From Fodinibius salipaludis (GTDB lineage Bacteria; Bacteroidota; Rhodothermia; Balneolales; Balneolaceae), in assembly GCF_002287075.1 (NCBI RefSeq), contig NZ_NSKE01000003.1, positions 248,001-312,000 on the forward strand: 64,000 nt of DNA, given 5' to 3'. This document shows, one piece after another, positions 42,762 through 51,017 of this stretch; position 1 is the stretch's first letter; each line of letters starts with the position of its first letter. The position numbers were made by a program, and so were the translations under genes. The notes below the pieces were generated by a model, which worked only from the letters and a program-made list of their open reading frames with translations, had not been told where the DNA came from and did not search any database.

Positions 42762-45230
42762 ATGAATAAAAGTACAGCTCTGGATTCTTCTTTTTTACCA
42801 CAGGCAGTGGTGATTTTTATTGTGCTGATTGGGGTGCTCCTTTTGGGGCGTAGTTATGAAATTGGAGTTGGAATGTGGAAGTTCGGAAGCGAGTTCGCAG
42901 ACGGTTCATATTTTTGGGCTTTACTGGTTAGAGATTTTCAGTTCAGCGTTATTTTGCTTCCCTTTCTATTGTTTTTCTCAGTTGGGTTGAAAAGAGTACA
43001 AAAGTCCAGCACAGCTAATAAAGTGATGGCTCATATTATCGCTTTTATCGGGATAGTGAATATATTGTTAATATCATATTTTGGAGCAACACATATGCCT
43101 TTGGGCTCAGAATTCTGGGCCTACTCGCTGACCGAAATGGCAAACACCGTTATTGCAGCCGAGCAGGTGACAGTAGTGGGCATTGGTTTTATTATAGTTG
43201 CTTATGTGTTGATGTATGGGGTTGTTAGAACAACACAATCAACGCATATCTTTCAGGAGAATCGGTCTAAAATAGCTTATGGCGGTCTGTTTGGAGTTAT
43301 AGGTCTTTTTGTGATTTCATTCTTTGCAACGGGCATTGATGCTACTCCGGCCCAGCAGGAAAAACATGCAAACAAGCTGTCATATTTTATTCATCAGAGT
43401 GTGGGGACCGTTGATTGGAACGGAACGGATTCTACAGATTATGATCCGGAAGAATACCCATTGCTACAGACGGCAAACTATGAGAAAGATGTACTGGGTC
43501 CTTTTTTCGAAGAATTTGAGCGTCCACCCAATATCGTGTTTCTGTTAGTGGAAAGTTTGGGCGGAGAGTTTATTGGTCCGTCCGGGCAATGGACAGGCTT
43601 TGCTCCCTATTTGGATTCCCTTTCTAAGCAGGGATTGTATTGGGAGAACGGTCTTAGCCTTTCGGGCCGTACATTTGGGATGATACCGTCACTTTTAGGA
43701 TCGCTTCCATTTGGCCAACATGGATTTATGGAACTTGGTCCCAACTATCCCAATCACCAATCACTTATCAGTATTCTTGATAAACGAGGTTATCATACTG
43801 CTTTTTACAGTGGCTATGATACGTATTTCGACGGGCTCGATTTCTTTTTGGATTATCAGGGGACCGACTATGTTTTAAATAAACAACGCTTGGAAAAACT
43901 GCTTCCGGAAGCGAAAAACGAATCGAATTACTGGGGTGTTGATGATAAAACTATGTTCGAATTCTCTGCGGAATTATTGGATACTGCAAATACATTTCCC
44001 CGACTGGATATCTACCATACCCTACAAAGCCATTCCCCATTTACCGTTCCGAATGCAGAAAAGTATAAACAGGAGTTTACAAGTCGTCTTGAAAGCTTGG
44101 AATTTTCCGAGAAGAAAAAGCAGTCTTATCGACAGTATCAAAAAGAGTTTACAACATTATTATTTGCCGATCAGGCCGTCAGAGATTTTATGGAGTCTTT
44201 TAAGAAACAACCACAATTTGAAAACACGATTTTTGTGATTACGGGTGATCACTGGCTTATTCCGGTACCGCAGACAACAGCTATTTCGCGCTATCATGTG
44301 CCCATCATAATATATTCGCCTAAACTAAAAGAGCCGGTTCATTTTAAGTCGGTCAATACCCATGCCGAAATTACTCCTTCACTTGTGGCAATGTTGGATC
44401 AAAAAACTGATTTGAATATGCCCGATGAGGTACACTGGATTAGTGAGCTAATGGATACGACCAGAACCTTCCAAAGCACACAGTCTGTACCGTTTATGCG
44501 TAATAAAAATCGTATTTCAGATTATCTGGATGGGAATTATTACTTATTTGGGGATGAAATTTACTCGGTGAGTGAAAATCTTTCGCTTAGCCGTAGCGAC
44601 AATTCACGGAAAAATGAGGAGTTGCGTAAAAAGCTGAATAGGTTTAAATCGGTAAATAACTTTGTGGTACAAAATAACCGATTGTATCCCATCCAAAATA
44701 AAATTCCAAGTTCATCAGATAGATATGCTTTTTTATCAGAATATGATACGCTATTTGCAAAACTGGATTCGTTGTCGCTAACCATTGATGAACAATTTGA
44801 GCGGGCGCGCCAACGGGCTTTTAATGGGGAGTATGAGGTGGCTCGTGCTATTGCAAAGCGTATCCTGTTGCAAGCTCCCGAATACCAGGATGTACGAATT
44901 TTGGTTGGTAGAACGAACGCTTGGCAGGGAAACTACGAGCAGGCCGAAAGTTATTTCAGGGAGGTGTTGGACGAAGATGTAACCTACGAAGATGCTTATA
45001 ATGCCTATACGGATAATGAGTTTTGGCAGGGCGATTACGAGATGGCTTTGCAAGTGATTGACCAGGGGCTTAAACACTATCCCAAAAATAAATCATTTTT
45101 AGAACGAAAAATTAAAATCCTTGTCCAGTTAGATAAGCTGAATCAAGCCCAGAAGACGTATGATGAGCTTAAGAAGTTGGATTCTAACTATAAGGAACTG
45201 CCGAACTTGAAGAAATATATCGGTGAATAA
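42762..45230 (+). CDS. LTA-synthase-like membrane phosphotransferase/sulfatase with C-terminal TPR domain
   Basis: 822 residues. Five membrane helices (about 13-30, 48-74, 87-110, 137-157, 171-192) precede an extracytoplasmic alkaline-phosphatase-superfamily domain (about 250-590), as in LtaS. Metal and catalytic features are NIVFLLVESLGGEF, the likely nucleophile Thr304 in SGRTFGMIPS, the His of LQSHSPFTVP and ITGDHW. The family moves phosphoglycerol or phosphoethanolamine from lipids to glycans, or hydrolyses such esters. Residues about 676-822 are TPRs (ARQRAFNGEYEVARAIAKRI) closely resembling those of the next gene. That fusion is unusual for LtaS-like proteins. It starts 182 nt from the divergent receiver operon, with the YaiO-like gene 32 nt behind. 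Confidence 0.88.
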   Translation: MNKSTALDSSFLPQAVVIFIVLIGVLLLGRSYEIGVGMWKFGSEFADGSYFWALLVRDFQFSVILLPFLLFFSVGLKRVQKSSTANKVMAHIIAFIGIVNILLISYFGATHMPLGSEFWAYSLTEMANTVIAAEQVTVVGIGFIIVAYVLMYGVVRTTQSTHIFQENRSKIAYGGLFGVIGLFVISFFATGIDATPAQQEKHANKLSYFIHQSVGTVDWNGTDSTDYDPEEYPLLQTANYEKDVLGPFFEEFERPPNIVFLLVESLGGEFIGPSGQWTGFAPYLDSLSKQGLYWENGLSLSGRTFGMIPSLLGSLPFGQHGFMELGPNYPNHQSLISILDKRGYHTAFYSGYDTYFDGLDFFLDYQGTDYVLNKQRLEKLLPEAKNESNYWGVDDKTMFEFSAELLDTANTFPRLDIYHTLQSHSPFTVPNAEKYKQEFTSRLESLEFSEKKKQSYRQYQKEFTTLLFADQAVRDFMESFKKQPQFENTIFVITGDHWLIPVPQTTAISRYHVPIIIYSPKLKEPVHFKSVNTHAEITPSLVAMLDQKTDLNMPDEVHWISELMDTTRTFQSTQSVPFMRNKNRISDYLDGNYYLFGDEIYSVSENLSLSRSDNSRKNEELRKKLNRFKSVNNFVVQNNRLYPIQNKIPSSSDRYAFLSEYDTLFAKLDSLSLTIDEQFERARQRAFNGEYEVARAIAKRILLQAPEYQDVRILVGRTNAWQGNYEQAESYFREVLDEDVTYEDAYNAYTDNEFWQGDYEMALQVIDQGLKHYPKNKSFLERKIKILVQLDKLNQAQKTYDELKKLDSNYKELPNLKKYIGE

Positions 45231-45262
45231 CGTTTTGCCATGTATTAAGGGTTAATAATTGA

Positions 45263-46513
45263 ATGGATGTTATGAGAAAATTAGTAATGATCTGCGTGGG
45301 ATTCTTATTGATTAACAGTGCTATGGTATTAGCGCAAGGAACGGAGGACCTTTCTGTTGATGAGCTGTATGAAAAAGCTCGTACGGTTGCTTTTGATGAC
45401 GGCGATTATGATGCGGCGCGTGAGTTTGCATATAAAGCGCTGGATCGAAGTCCCGATTACCATGGTATTCGAATTTTCGTGGCGCGGCTGTATAACTGGG
45501 AAAGCAATTATAAAAAAGCTCAAGAGGAGTTGAGCTATGTACTGGGCAAGGATCCCCAGAACCGACGGGCACTGATGGTTTTGGTGGATACCCAGACTTG
45601 GTCGGGACAAAAGGATGCAGCTCTAAAAACTGTTAACAAGGGATTGGAGTACTATCCTGACGACACAGAATTTATGTTGAAGAAAGCGTCTGTTCTTTAT
45701 GGAATGGAAAGCTATGAGGAGGCGGAGCAGGCTTATAAACGTATTCTTGCTGATGGTTCGGGCAATCGAAAGGCGCGGGAAGGATTAGAGGATGTCCAGT
45801 TACAGCAAATGAAATATCGAGCAACGATTTCTTATCGTTACGATCGGTTTCAAACTATTTTTGATCCTTGGCATTTTACGCAATTCGGATTAACACGGCA
45901 AACTCCCATTGGTTCCATAACCGGTCGGGTTGAGTATGCTCGGCGGTTTGGCTCGGATGGGGTACAGTTTAATGTAGATGCATATCCATCAATAGCAAAA
46001 GGATTATATGCGTATGTAAGTGGTGGTTATTCGCAGGCTTCTATTTATCCGGATTACCGATTTGGCTTTTCGCTTTACAAGTCGTTGCCTTCTGCTTTTG
46101 AGCTCGAAGCAGGTATGCGATATTTGGATTTTGGGACCTCACAAACTGATATTTATACCGTATCGCTTACAAAATATTTGGGAAGCTATCTTTTTACTGC
46201 ACGTACATACCTGGTGCCGTCATCGGGAGGAACATCGAAGTCCTTGAATATTGTAACGCGGCGATATTTTGGGACGGCAGAGTCTTATCTAAGTTTAAAT
46301 GCCGGTTATGGATCAGCCCCGACAGAAATTGGAACTTCATCTGGGACAATAGCAATTGATGCATTAGATTCGTGGTCGGTAAGTGTTGACGGGCAGTATC
46401 CACTATCTAAGGTTTGGTTTATTGGCGGAAATATGGGATTTGATTCCTCTGAATACCCGAATTTTACAAGGGAACGCTTTAGTGCAAAAGTGAATATTTC
46501 CTATCGTTTTTAA
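45263..46513 (+). CDS. TPR plus outer-membrane beta-barrel protein, YaiO family
   Basis: 416 residues. A signal peptide ends near 24 (NSAMVLAQ|GT), counted from ATG 45263; ATG 45272 is also possible. TPR units span about 28-180 (YEKARTVAFDDGDYDAAREF). A 12-to-14-strand-type beta-barrel (about 185-416) ends in FSAKVNISYRF, the terminal Phe typical of outer-membrane proteins. YaiO and PgaA share the TPR-then-barrel plan, and PgaA exports poly-GlcNAc. It lies 32 nt after the LtaS-like gene, whose TPRs are clearly related. I infer that it is the outer-membrane exit or docking part of a polysaccharide system made with the GT2 protein. Confidence 0.88.
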   Translation: MDVMRKLVMICVGFLLINSAMVLAQGTEDLSVDELYEKARTVAFDDGDYDAAREFAYKALDRSPDYHGIRIFVARLYNWESNYKKAQEELSYVLGKDPQNRRALMVLVDTQTWSGQKDAALKTVNKGLEYYPDDTEFMLKKASVLYGMESYEEAEQAYKRILADGSGNRKAREGLEDVQLQQMKYRATISYRYDRFQTIFDPWHFTQFGLTRQTPIGSITGRVEYARRFGSDGVQFNVDAYPSIAKGLYAYVSGGYSQASIYPDYRFGFSLYKSLPSAFELEAGMRYLDFGTSQTDIYTVSLTKYLGSYLFTARTYLVPSSGGTSKSLNIVTRRYFGTAESYLSLNAGYGSAPTEIGTSSGTIAIDALDSWSVSVDGQYPLSKVWFIGGNMGFDSSEYPNFTRERFSAKVNISYRF

Positions 46514-46523
46514 GAAGTATAGC

Positions 46524-47495
46524 CTATTCCATAGGCGGGACTTTTTCCGGTGATGATGTTCTCCACCGTGCCAGTACAATTCCGGCTATCACCAGTGCTG
46601 AACCTATATATTGTAGAAAGGTTAGTTGTTCATTTAGCAGAACGATGCCAAAGAAAAGTCCCATTACGGGCACAAGGTTTTGGTAAGTTGCCGTATGAAC
46701 AGCTCCAACAGTTTGAAGACCATAGTTCCAGATGAGATATGCCACTCCTATTGATAACAGTCCGCTGTACACCACTCCGCCATAGGCCGCTGCCGAAATT
46801 TGTGTCCACTGAAGATGTATAATATTTGGCAAGCCAATCAGAAAAAGAACAATTGCGCCAATGGTGGCCATAATAGCCGAAAATTGAATGGGTGTATATC
46901 GTGTAAGGAATGATTTGGATAAAATGGTGTAGCCTCCCCAGACAACAGCGGCTGCGATGATGATCAGGTCCCCAAAGAAGGTGTCAGAACTCAGGGAGAA
47001 GGGATCTTGCCCTCCCGACACAATAAATATGATACCACCAAAAGCTGCAATAACTCCAAGTGTTTTAAAGATGTTCATTTGTTCCAGCTTAAAGAAGTGA
47101 CTTATTAGGGCTACCCAGATGGGAATAGTGCCGAGCATGACAGCAGCATTGGCGGCGTAGGTATAGTCAATACCGATAATAAAAAGTCCCTGGTAAATAA
47201 TATTGCCCAAGAGTCCCATCCCCAGCAGTGGGAGCCAGTCTTTCTTCGGGATGGTAAACAGTTGTCGACGATAGAATAGTACGGCCCAGATAATGGCTGC
47301 GGCAAAAATAAACCTGAGCCCATTAAAACTAAGGGGATCAATTTCAACAAGGGAGTATTTTACAACCGAAAAATTCAGTGCCCAAATTAGGGCCACCAAA
47401 AAGAGTGAGGCTTCAACGACTGTTTTCTTGGATATGTTCAAGGATAATTGACCGGATTGAAATTGTAAGCACGAAAGGTAGGGGATTATTCTCAA
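46524..47495 (-). CDS. EamA (DMT) family permease
   Basis: 323 residues with ten predicted membrane helices in two EamA repeats (ALIWALNFSVVKYSLVEIDP starts the first, YSGLLSIGVAYLIWNYGLQ marks the second). The first 18 residues look non-membranous and poorly conserved; a TTG at codon 19 (LNISKKTVVEAS) may be the true start. It ends with SSPEKVPPME. Substrate unknown. It converges on the YaiO-like gene (10 nt between stops) and is divergent from the tetR gene, so it could be read from the same control region. Confidence 0.9.
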   Translation of the reverse strand: MRIIPYLSCLQFQSGQLSLNISKKTVVEASLFLVALIWALNFSVVKYSLVEIDPLSFNGLRFIFAAAIIWAVLFYRRQLFTIPKKDWLPLLGMGLLGNIIYQGLFIIGIDYTYAANAAVMLGTIPIWVALISHFFKLEQMNIFKTLGVIAAFGGIIFIVSGGQDPFSLSSDTFFGDLIIIAAAVVWGGYTILSKSFLTRYTPIQFSAIMATIGAIVLFLIGLPNIIHLQWTQISAAAYGGVVYSGLLSIGVAYLIWNYGLQTVGAVHTATYQNLVPVMGLFFGIVLLNEQLTFLQYIGSALVIAGIVLARWRTSSPEKVPPME

Positions 47496-47555
47496 AATCT
47501 CTTATTCCAATTAATGAGATTTATTGCTGGATTGGGAATTATATAATTAAAAAGG

Positions 47556-47586
47556 TTGTGCCCTGATAATAATATTATTAACTTTG
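47556..47586 (+). promoter_or_regulatory. Bacteroidota-type promoter of tetR
   Basis: TTG at 47556-47558 is followed after 20 nt by TAACTTTG at 47579-47586. This fits the TTTG-N19/20-TAnnTTTG promoter recognised by the primary sigma factor of Bacteroidota. Transcription would start about 47593, some 33 nt before the tetR ATG. Confidence 0.55.
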
Positions 47587-47595
47587 GTCACTTTC

Positions 47596-47608
47596 TGACT
47601 GATAGTCA
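47596..47608. promoter_or_regulatory. Candidate autoregulatory operator of the TetR protein
   Basis: TGACT-GAT-AGTCA is a perfect 5-bp inverted repeat with a 3-nt spacer, just downstream of the predicted tetR transcription start. Its position would allow repression. It is short, so chance is possible. Confidence 0.35.
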
Positions 47609-47625
47609 TTTTTAATGAGTTTTGT

Positions 47626-48318
47626 ATGAGCAAAAAAGATCGAAAGGCGCGTGAAAAAGAGCGCCGAAGAAATCAGATAATTGATGCCGCCGAGCGGGTT
47701 ATTTTTTCAAAAAGCCTGGAGCAGGCTACCATGGATGAGATTGCCGAAGAGGCCGAGCTCAGTAAAGGTACATTATATCTATATTTTGAAAACAAAACGG
47801 ACCTGTATATTGCCATTACCCAACGTGGTTCTGACTTGTTAAACAGTAAGTTTGCAAAGGTTTTTTCAGGCGCACACGATCACACGGGGCTTGAGCTTAT
47901 CAGAATGATGGGGGAAACCTATTTAAATTTTGTGGAAGAGCACCCGAACTATTTTACGGCTTTTATGTATTACGAGTCTATAAGTAACGTAGAGGTGCTT
48001 GGAGACAGTAAATATGCAAAGCAGTGTGACCAAAATAGGCATGAAGCCCTGAACTTTATGATCCGCGCTCTTCAAATTGGAATGCAAGATGGTTCAGTTG
48101 ATGATCGATATGAACCTAAAGAATTGGCTACGATTATTTTTGCAAGCACACGTGGGCTTACTGCTATGACCCATGCCAGTGGCCGAGGGCATTATTTTGA
48201 ACTCTTGGATGAAATGGAAGTGGGTATGAGTACACTTTTTGAAAACTTTTTAAATCTTCTGGTAGAGGGAATGGCATCAAAAAAGGAATTAAAAGATATG
48301 GAAAATAGTTCAAAATGA
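47626..48318 (+). CDS. TetR/AcrR family transcriptional regulator
   Basis: 230 residues. A basic start (SKKDRKAREKERRRNQIIDA) leads into the TetR DNA-binding domain at about 15-65: AERVIFSKSLEQATMDEIAE and LSKGTLYLYFENKTDLY. The C-terminal ligand-binding part is all helical. Such regulators repress efflux operons until a ligand binds. It is followed after 106 nt by the tolC-adaptor-RND operon in the same direction, which is the clear target. Inverted repeats at 47596-47608 and 48356-48381 are candidate operators. Confidence 0.93.
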   Translation: MSKKDRKAREKERRRNQIIDAAERVIFSKSLEQATMDEIAEEAELSKGTLYLYFENKTDLYIAITQRGSDLLNSKFAKVFSGAHDHTGLELIRMMGETYLNFVEEHPNYFTAFMYYESISNVEVLGDSKYAKQCDQNRHEALNFMIRALQIGMQDGSVDDRYEPKELATIIFASTRGLTAMTHASGRGHYFELLDEMEVGMSTLFENFLNLLVEGMASKKELKDMENSSK

Positions 48319-48355
48319 CTCTTGTTCATTTTTATTGTAACCTCTTATAATTAAT

Positions 48356-48381
48356 TGCGTAATAAGCCGTCTTGTTACGCA
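48356..48381. promoter_or_regulatory. Candidate TetR operator upstream of the efflux operon
   Basis: TGCGTAA (48356-48362) and TTACGCA (48375-48381) form a perfect 7-bp inverted repeat with a 12-nt spacer, in the gap between tetR and the tolC-like gene. The 26-bp span suits a TetR-dimer site. TTACACTTTG at 48401-48410 may be part of the operon promoter just downstream. Confidence 0.5.
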
Positions 48382-48424
48382 CGGTTTTAATCGAAAATCA
48401 TTACACTTTGCAACTTTAATATTT

Positions 48425-49942
48425 ATGCGTTCAACCAAGTTAATTAAAATTGGATTACTCTTTATGCTGTCGCTGTCGCTGGCCGGTACGGTTTTTGGTC
48501 AGCAGCAGGATACATTGCAATCAGCTTTTAAGCAGATTGAGGAAGAGCCGGGAGCTATTTCGCTTGATCAGGCTATACAAATTTCCTTAGCTAATAACAC
48601 CGAAATAAAGCGGTCGTTGCTTTCGGTTCGTGATGCCGACCAACAGGTACGTACGGCTTGGAGTAACGTTATGCCGGAGATTACTTCATCTGCTAATTAT
48701 ACCCGGAACCTGGAAATACCGGTGAACTTTATTCCCGAAGTTGTATTTGATCCAGCTGGTGATCCTGATAACCTGGTGCCCGTTGCTTTTGGCACTGATA
48801 ATAACTGGCAGGGTGGGTTTACGGTTTCCCAAACATTATTTAATGGACAGGCATTTGTAGGAGTCAGTACATCAAGTTTGTTTAAAACAGCACAGTCCGA
48901 GGGGTTGCGTGCTACTGCTCAGGGTATTGTTACGCAGACCCGGATGGCTTATTACCAAGTGCTTATTGCTAAAGAGCAGGTGAGATTGCAACAGAGTCGG
49001 CTGGAACGGATCAAAGAGAACTTAGAAGACACGAAAAAAAGTTATGAACAGGGCTTGGTCGATGAATATGCCGTGATGCAGCTCGAGGTACAGCTCGAAA
49101 ATATTAAGCCGGAACTGACCAGTGCCGAGTTTTCCCAAAAAGAAGCTGTACGTAATTTATTGGATGCGATGGGGTTACCTGTTAGTTTGAGTTTGAATGT
49201 TAAGGGAGATCTCAGCGACTTTGATATTCAAGCGCCCAACACATCCAAGGAAGAAAATAAGGCGCTTAAGAAAGTTGACCGAATGACCCCATTGTCTTTG
49301 GAGTCGGATTCCACCTTGCTTGAGCGAGCTTTTGATATGCGTGGTGATTTGCGTGTACTTGATGTGCGACAGCAGCTACAGGAAAAACAGATTAAAGCAC
49401 AAAAAAGTAAATATCTGCCCAGCATCGTTGCTAACTATAATTTGCAGTGGTCTGCTGCCCAGGCCGGAACCCCGGTGTTTTTTGGATCGGAACGACAGCG
49501 AGCTCGATCACAGACATTTATGATCGGGGTGCAGCTCCCCATATTTCAGGGATTTCAGCGTGATGCTGCTATCCAGCAGGCGCAAATTCAAAAGAAGGAT
49601 TTACAGCTTCAAGAGTATCAGACTAAGCGAAATGCTGAAAGTGAGATCACCTCAGCTGAAGAAAGTATCAAGGAGGTTTTTGAGGTTGAGACAGCCAGAA
49701 AGCGTGCTTTGGATTTAGCGCAGGAAGGATATGATCGCGCGCTAAAAAGATATCAGGCGGGGCTGGGATCGCAGCAAGAAGTGACTGATGCCGAATTGCA
49801 GCTAAGGGAGGCTGAGGTTGGCTATGCCCAGATGGTATTCAACTATCTGGCTGCTAAAGCCCAGTACGATCAAGCGGTGGGCGAAGTGCCTTTTGTCGAA
49901 AAGAATGTAGAACCTATTAAAGAAAAGATTGAACTCGAATAA
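48425..49942 (+). CDS. TolC-family outer-membrane efflux protein
   Basis: 505 residues. A signal peptide ends near 26 (SLAGTVFGQ|QQ). Two OEP repeats of long coiled-coil helices (SLDQAIQISLANNTEIKRSL and, in the second half, LTERAF-like LLERAFDMRGDLRVLDVRQQ) flank short beta-strand segments. TolC proteins trimerise into an outer-membrane channel with a periplasmic helical tunnel. The stop codon directly abuts the adaptor gene start, and the RND pump follows, so this is the exit duct of that tripartite pump. Confidence 0.94.
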   Translation: MRSTKLIKIGLLFMLSLSLAGTVFGQQQDTLQSAFKQIEEEPGAISLDQAIQISLANNTEIKRSLLSVRDADQQVRTAWSNVMPEITSSANYTRNLEIPVNFIPEVVFDPAGDPDNLVPVAFGTDNNWQGGFTVSQTLFNGQAFVGVSTSSLFKTAQSEGLRATAQGIVTQTRMAYYQVLIAKEQVRLQQSRLERIKENLEDTKKSYEQGLVDEYAVMQLEVQLENIKPELTSAEFSQKEAVRNLLDAMGLPVSLSLNVKGDLSDFDIQAPNTSKEENKALKKVDRMTPLSLESDSTLLERAFDMRGDLRVLDVRQQLQEKQIKAQKSKYLPSIVANYNLQWSAAQAGTPVFFGSERQRARSQTFMIGVQLPIFQGFQRDAAIQQAQIQKKDLQLQEYQTKRNAESEITSAEESIKEVFEVETARKRALDLAQEGYDRALKRYQAGLGSQQEVTDAELQLREAEVGYAQMVFNYLAAKAQYDQAVGEVPFVEKNVEPIKEKIELE

Positions 49943-50998
49943 ATGGATATCCGAACAATGAATAAACTATTAGTATTTGTATTTAGCACGCTGATATTAG
50001 CATCAGCTTGTAGTGATGGGCCGGCTGTTGAAAATGAGAAAGAGGATAATACAGTTTCGGTTAATGTAGAGAAGGTTATTCCTTCGACATTTAATCATTA
50101 TTTGAATATACAGGGGAATGTTGAGTCGGATAAGACGATATCAATAACTCCTAAAGCTACAGCAACAGTCGAGGAAATTCCGGTACGAGCCGGGGATTTT
50201 GTTGAAAAGGGAGCGGTGTTGGCTAAGCTCGACGGTGAAGTTACGCGCACCCAGATCGAAGAAGTTAAGTCGCAGCTCAAGTTGGCTAAAACACGATATG
50301 AGCGCCAGAAAAATTTGCGGAAAGACAACATTGGTTCCGAAATTCAACTTTTAGAAGCTGAAACACAGGTGCGGTCGCTCGAAAATCAATTGGCGACATT
50401 GCAGGAGCAGTATGATAATTACACCATTACAGCTACTATCAGCGGTACGGTAAATCGTGTTTATATCAAGGAGGGGGAAAATATTGGTCCTGGTGAGCCG
50501 GCGTTTCAAATTGCAAATTCTGAAGCGTTGAAAGTAACTGCTGAAATTTCAGAATTCTATATCAACAGGGTTGAAACGACCGACAGCGTTACAATTACAT
50601 TGCCCAGCATTGATAAACAAATTGTCAAGCCTATTGATGTGGTAAGCAAGGTCATTGATCCCATGAATCGAACGTTTGGTATCGAAGTGTATATCCCCAA
50701 TATCGATGGGATGGTATATCCTAATATGGTAGCGAAACTTAAAGTAAATGACTACCAACAAAATAATGTGTTGACGGTGCCTATTAACATTGTACAATCA
50801 ACGAACGGTGGTGGTTATCTTTATGTGGCAGAAGAGACGGAATCAGGTTGGCTGGCCAAACAGCGGTCGGTTGTTACCGGAAAGAGTTATCAGGACAAAA
50901 TAATTATTGAAGAAGGTTTAGAGCCCGGAGATCAGATTATAACCGTGGGCTACAACAATATTAATGACGGCGATCCTATTTCTATTCAAGAAAATTAA
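49943..50998 (+). CDS. RND efflux periplasmic adaptor (membrane fusion protein), lipoprotein
   Basis: 351 residues. A lipobox ends in STLILASAC, which anchors the adaptor to the inner membrane. ATG 49943 abuts the tolC-like stop; ATG 49958 is an alternative. The lipoyl-like domain has VRAGDFVEKGAVLAKLD and the later half KEGENIGPGEPAFQIA. Between them is a helical hairpin (about 90-140) with KTRYERQKNLRKDNIGSEIQ. Beta-barrel and membrane-proximal domains follow. It links the RND pump to the TolC-like channel. Confidence 0.94.
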   Translation: MDIRTMNKLLVFVFSTLILASACSDGPAVENEKEDNTVSVNVEKVIPSTFNHYLNIQGNVESDKTISITPKATATVEEIPVRAGDFVEKGAVLAKLDGEVTRTQIEEVKSQLKLAKTRYERQKNLRKDNIGSEIQLLEAETQVRSLENQLATLQEQYDNYTITATISGTVNRVYIKEGENIGPGEPAFQIANSEALKVTAEISEFYINRVETTDSVTITLPSIDKQIVKPIDVVSKVIDPMNRTFGIEVYIPNIDGMVYPNMVAKLKVNDYQQNNVLTVPINIVQSTNGGGYLYVAEETESGWLAKQRSVVTGKSYQDKIIIEEGLEPGDQIITVGYNNINDGDPISIQEN

Positions 50999-51017
50999 AG
51001 TAAAGCTAAATTAAATA

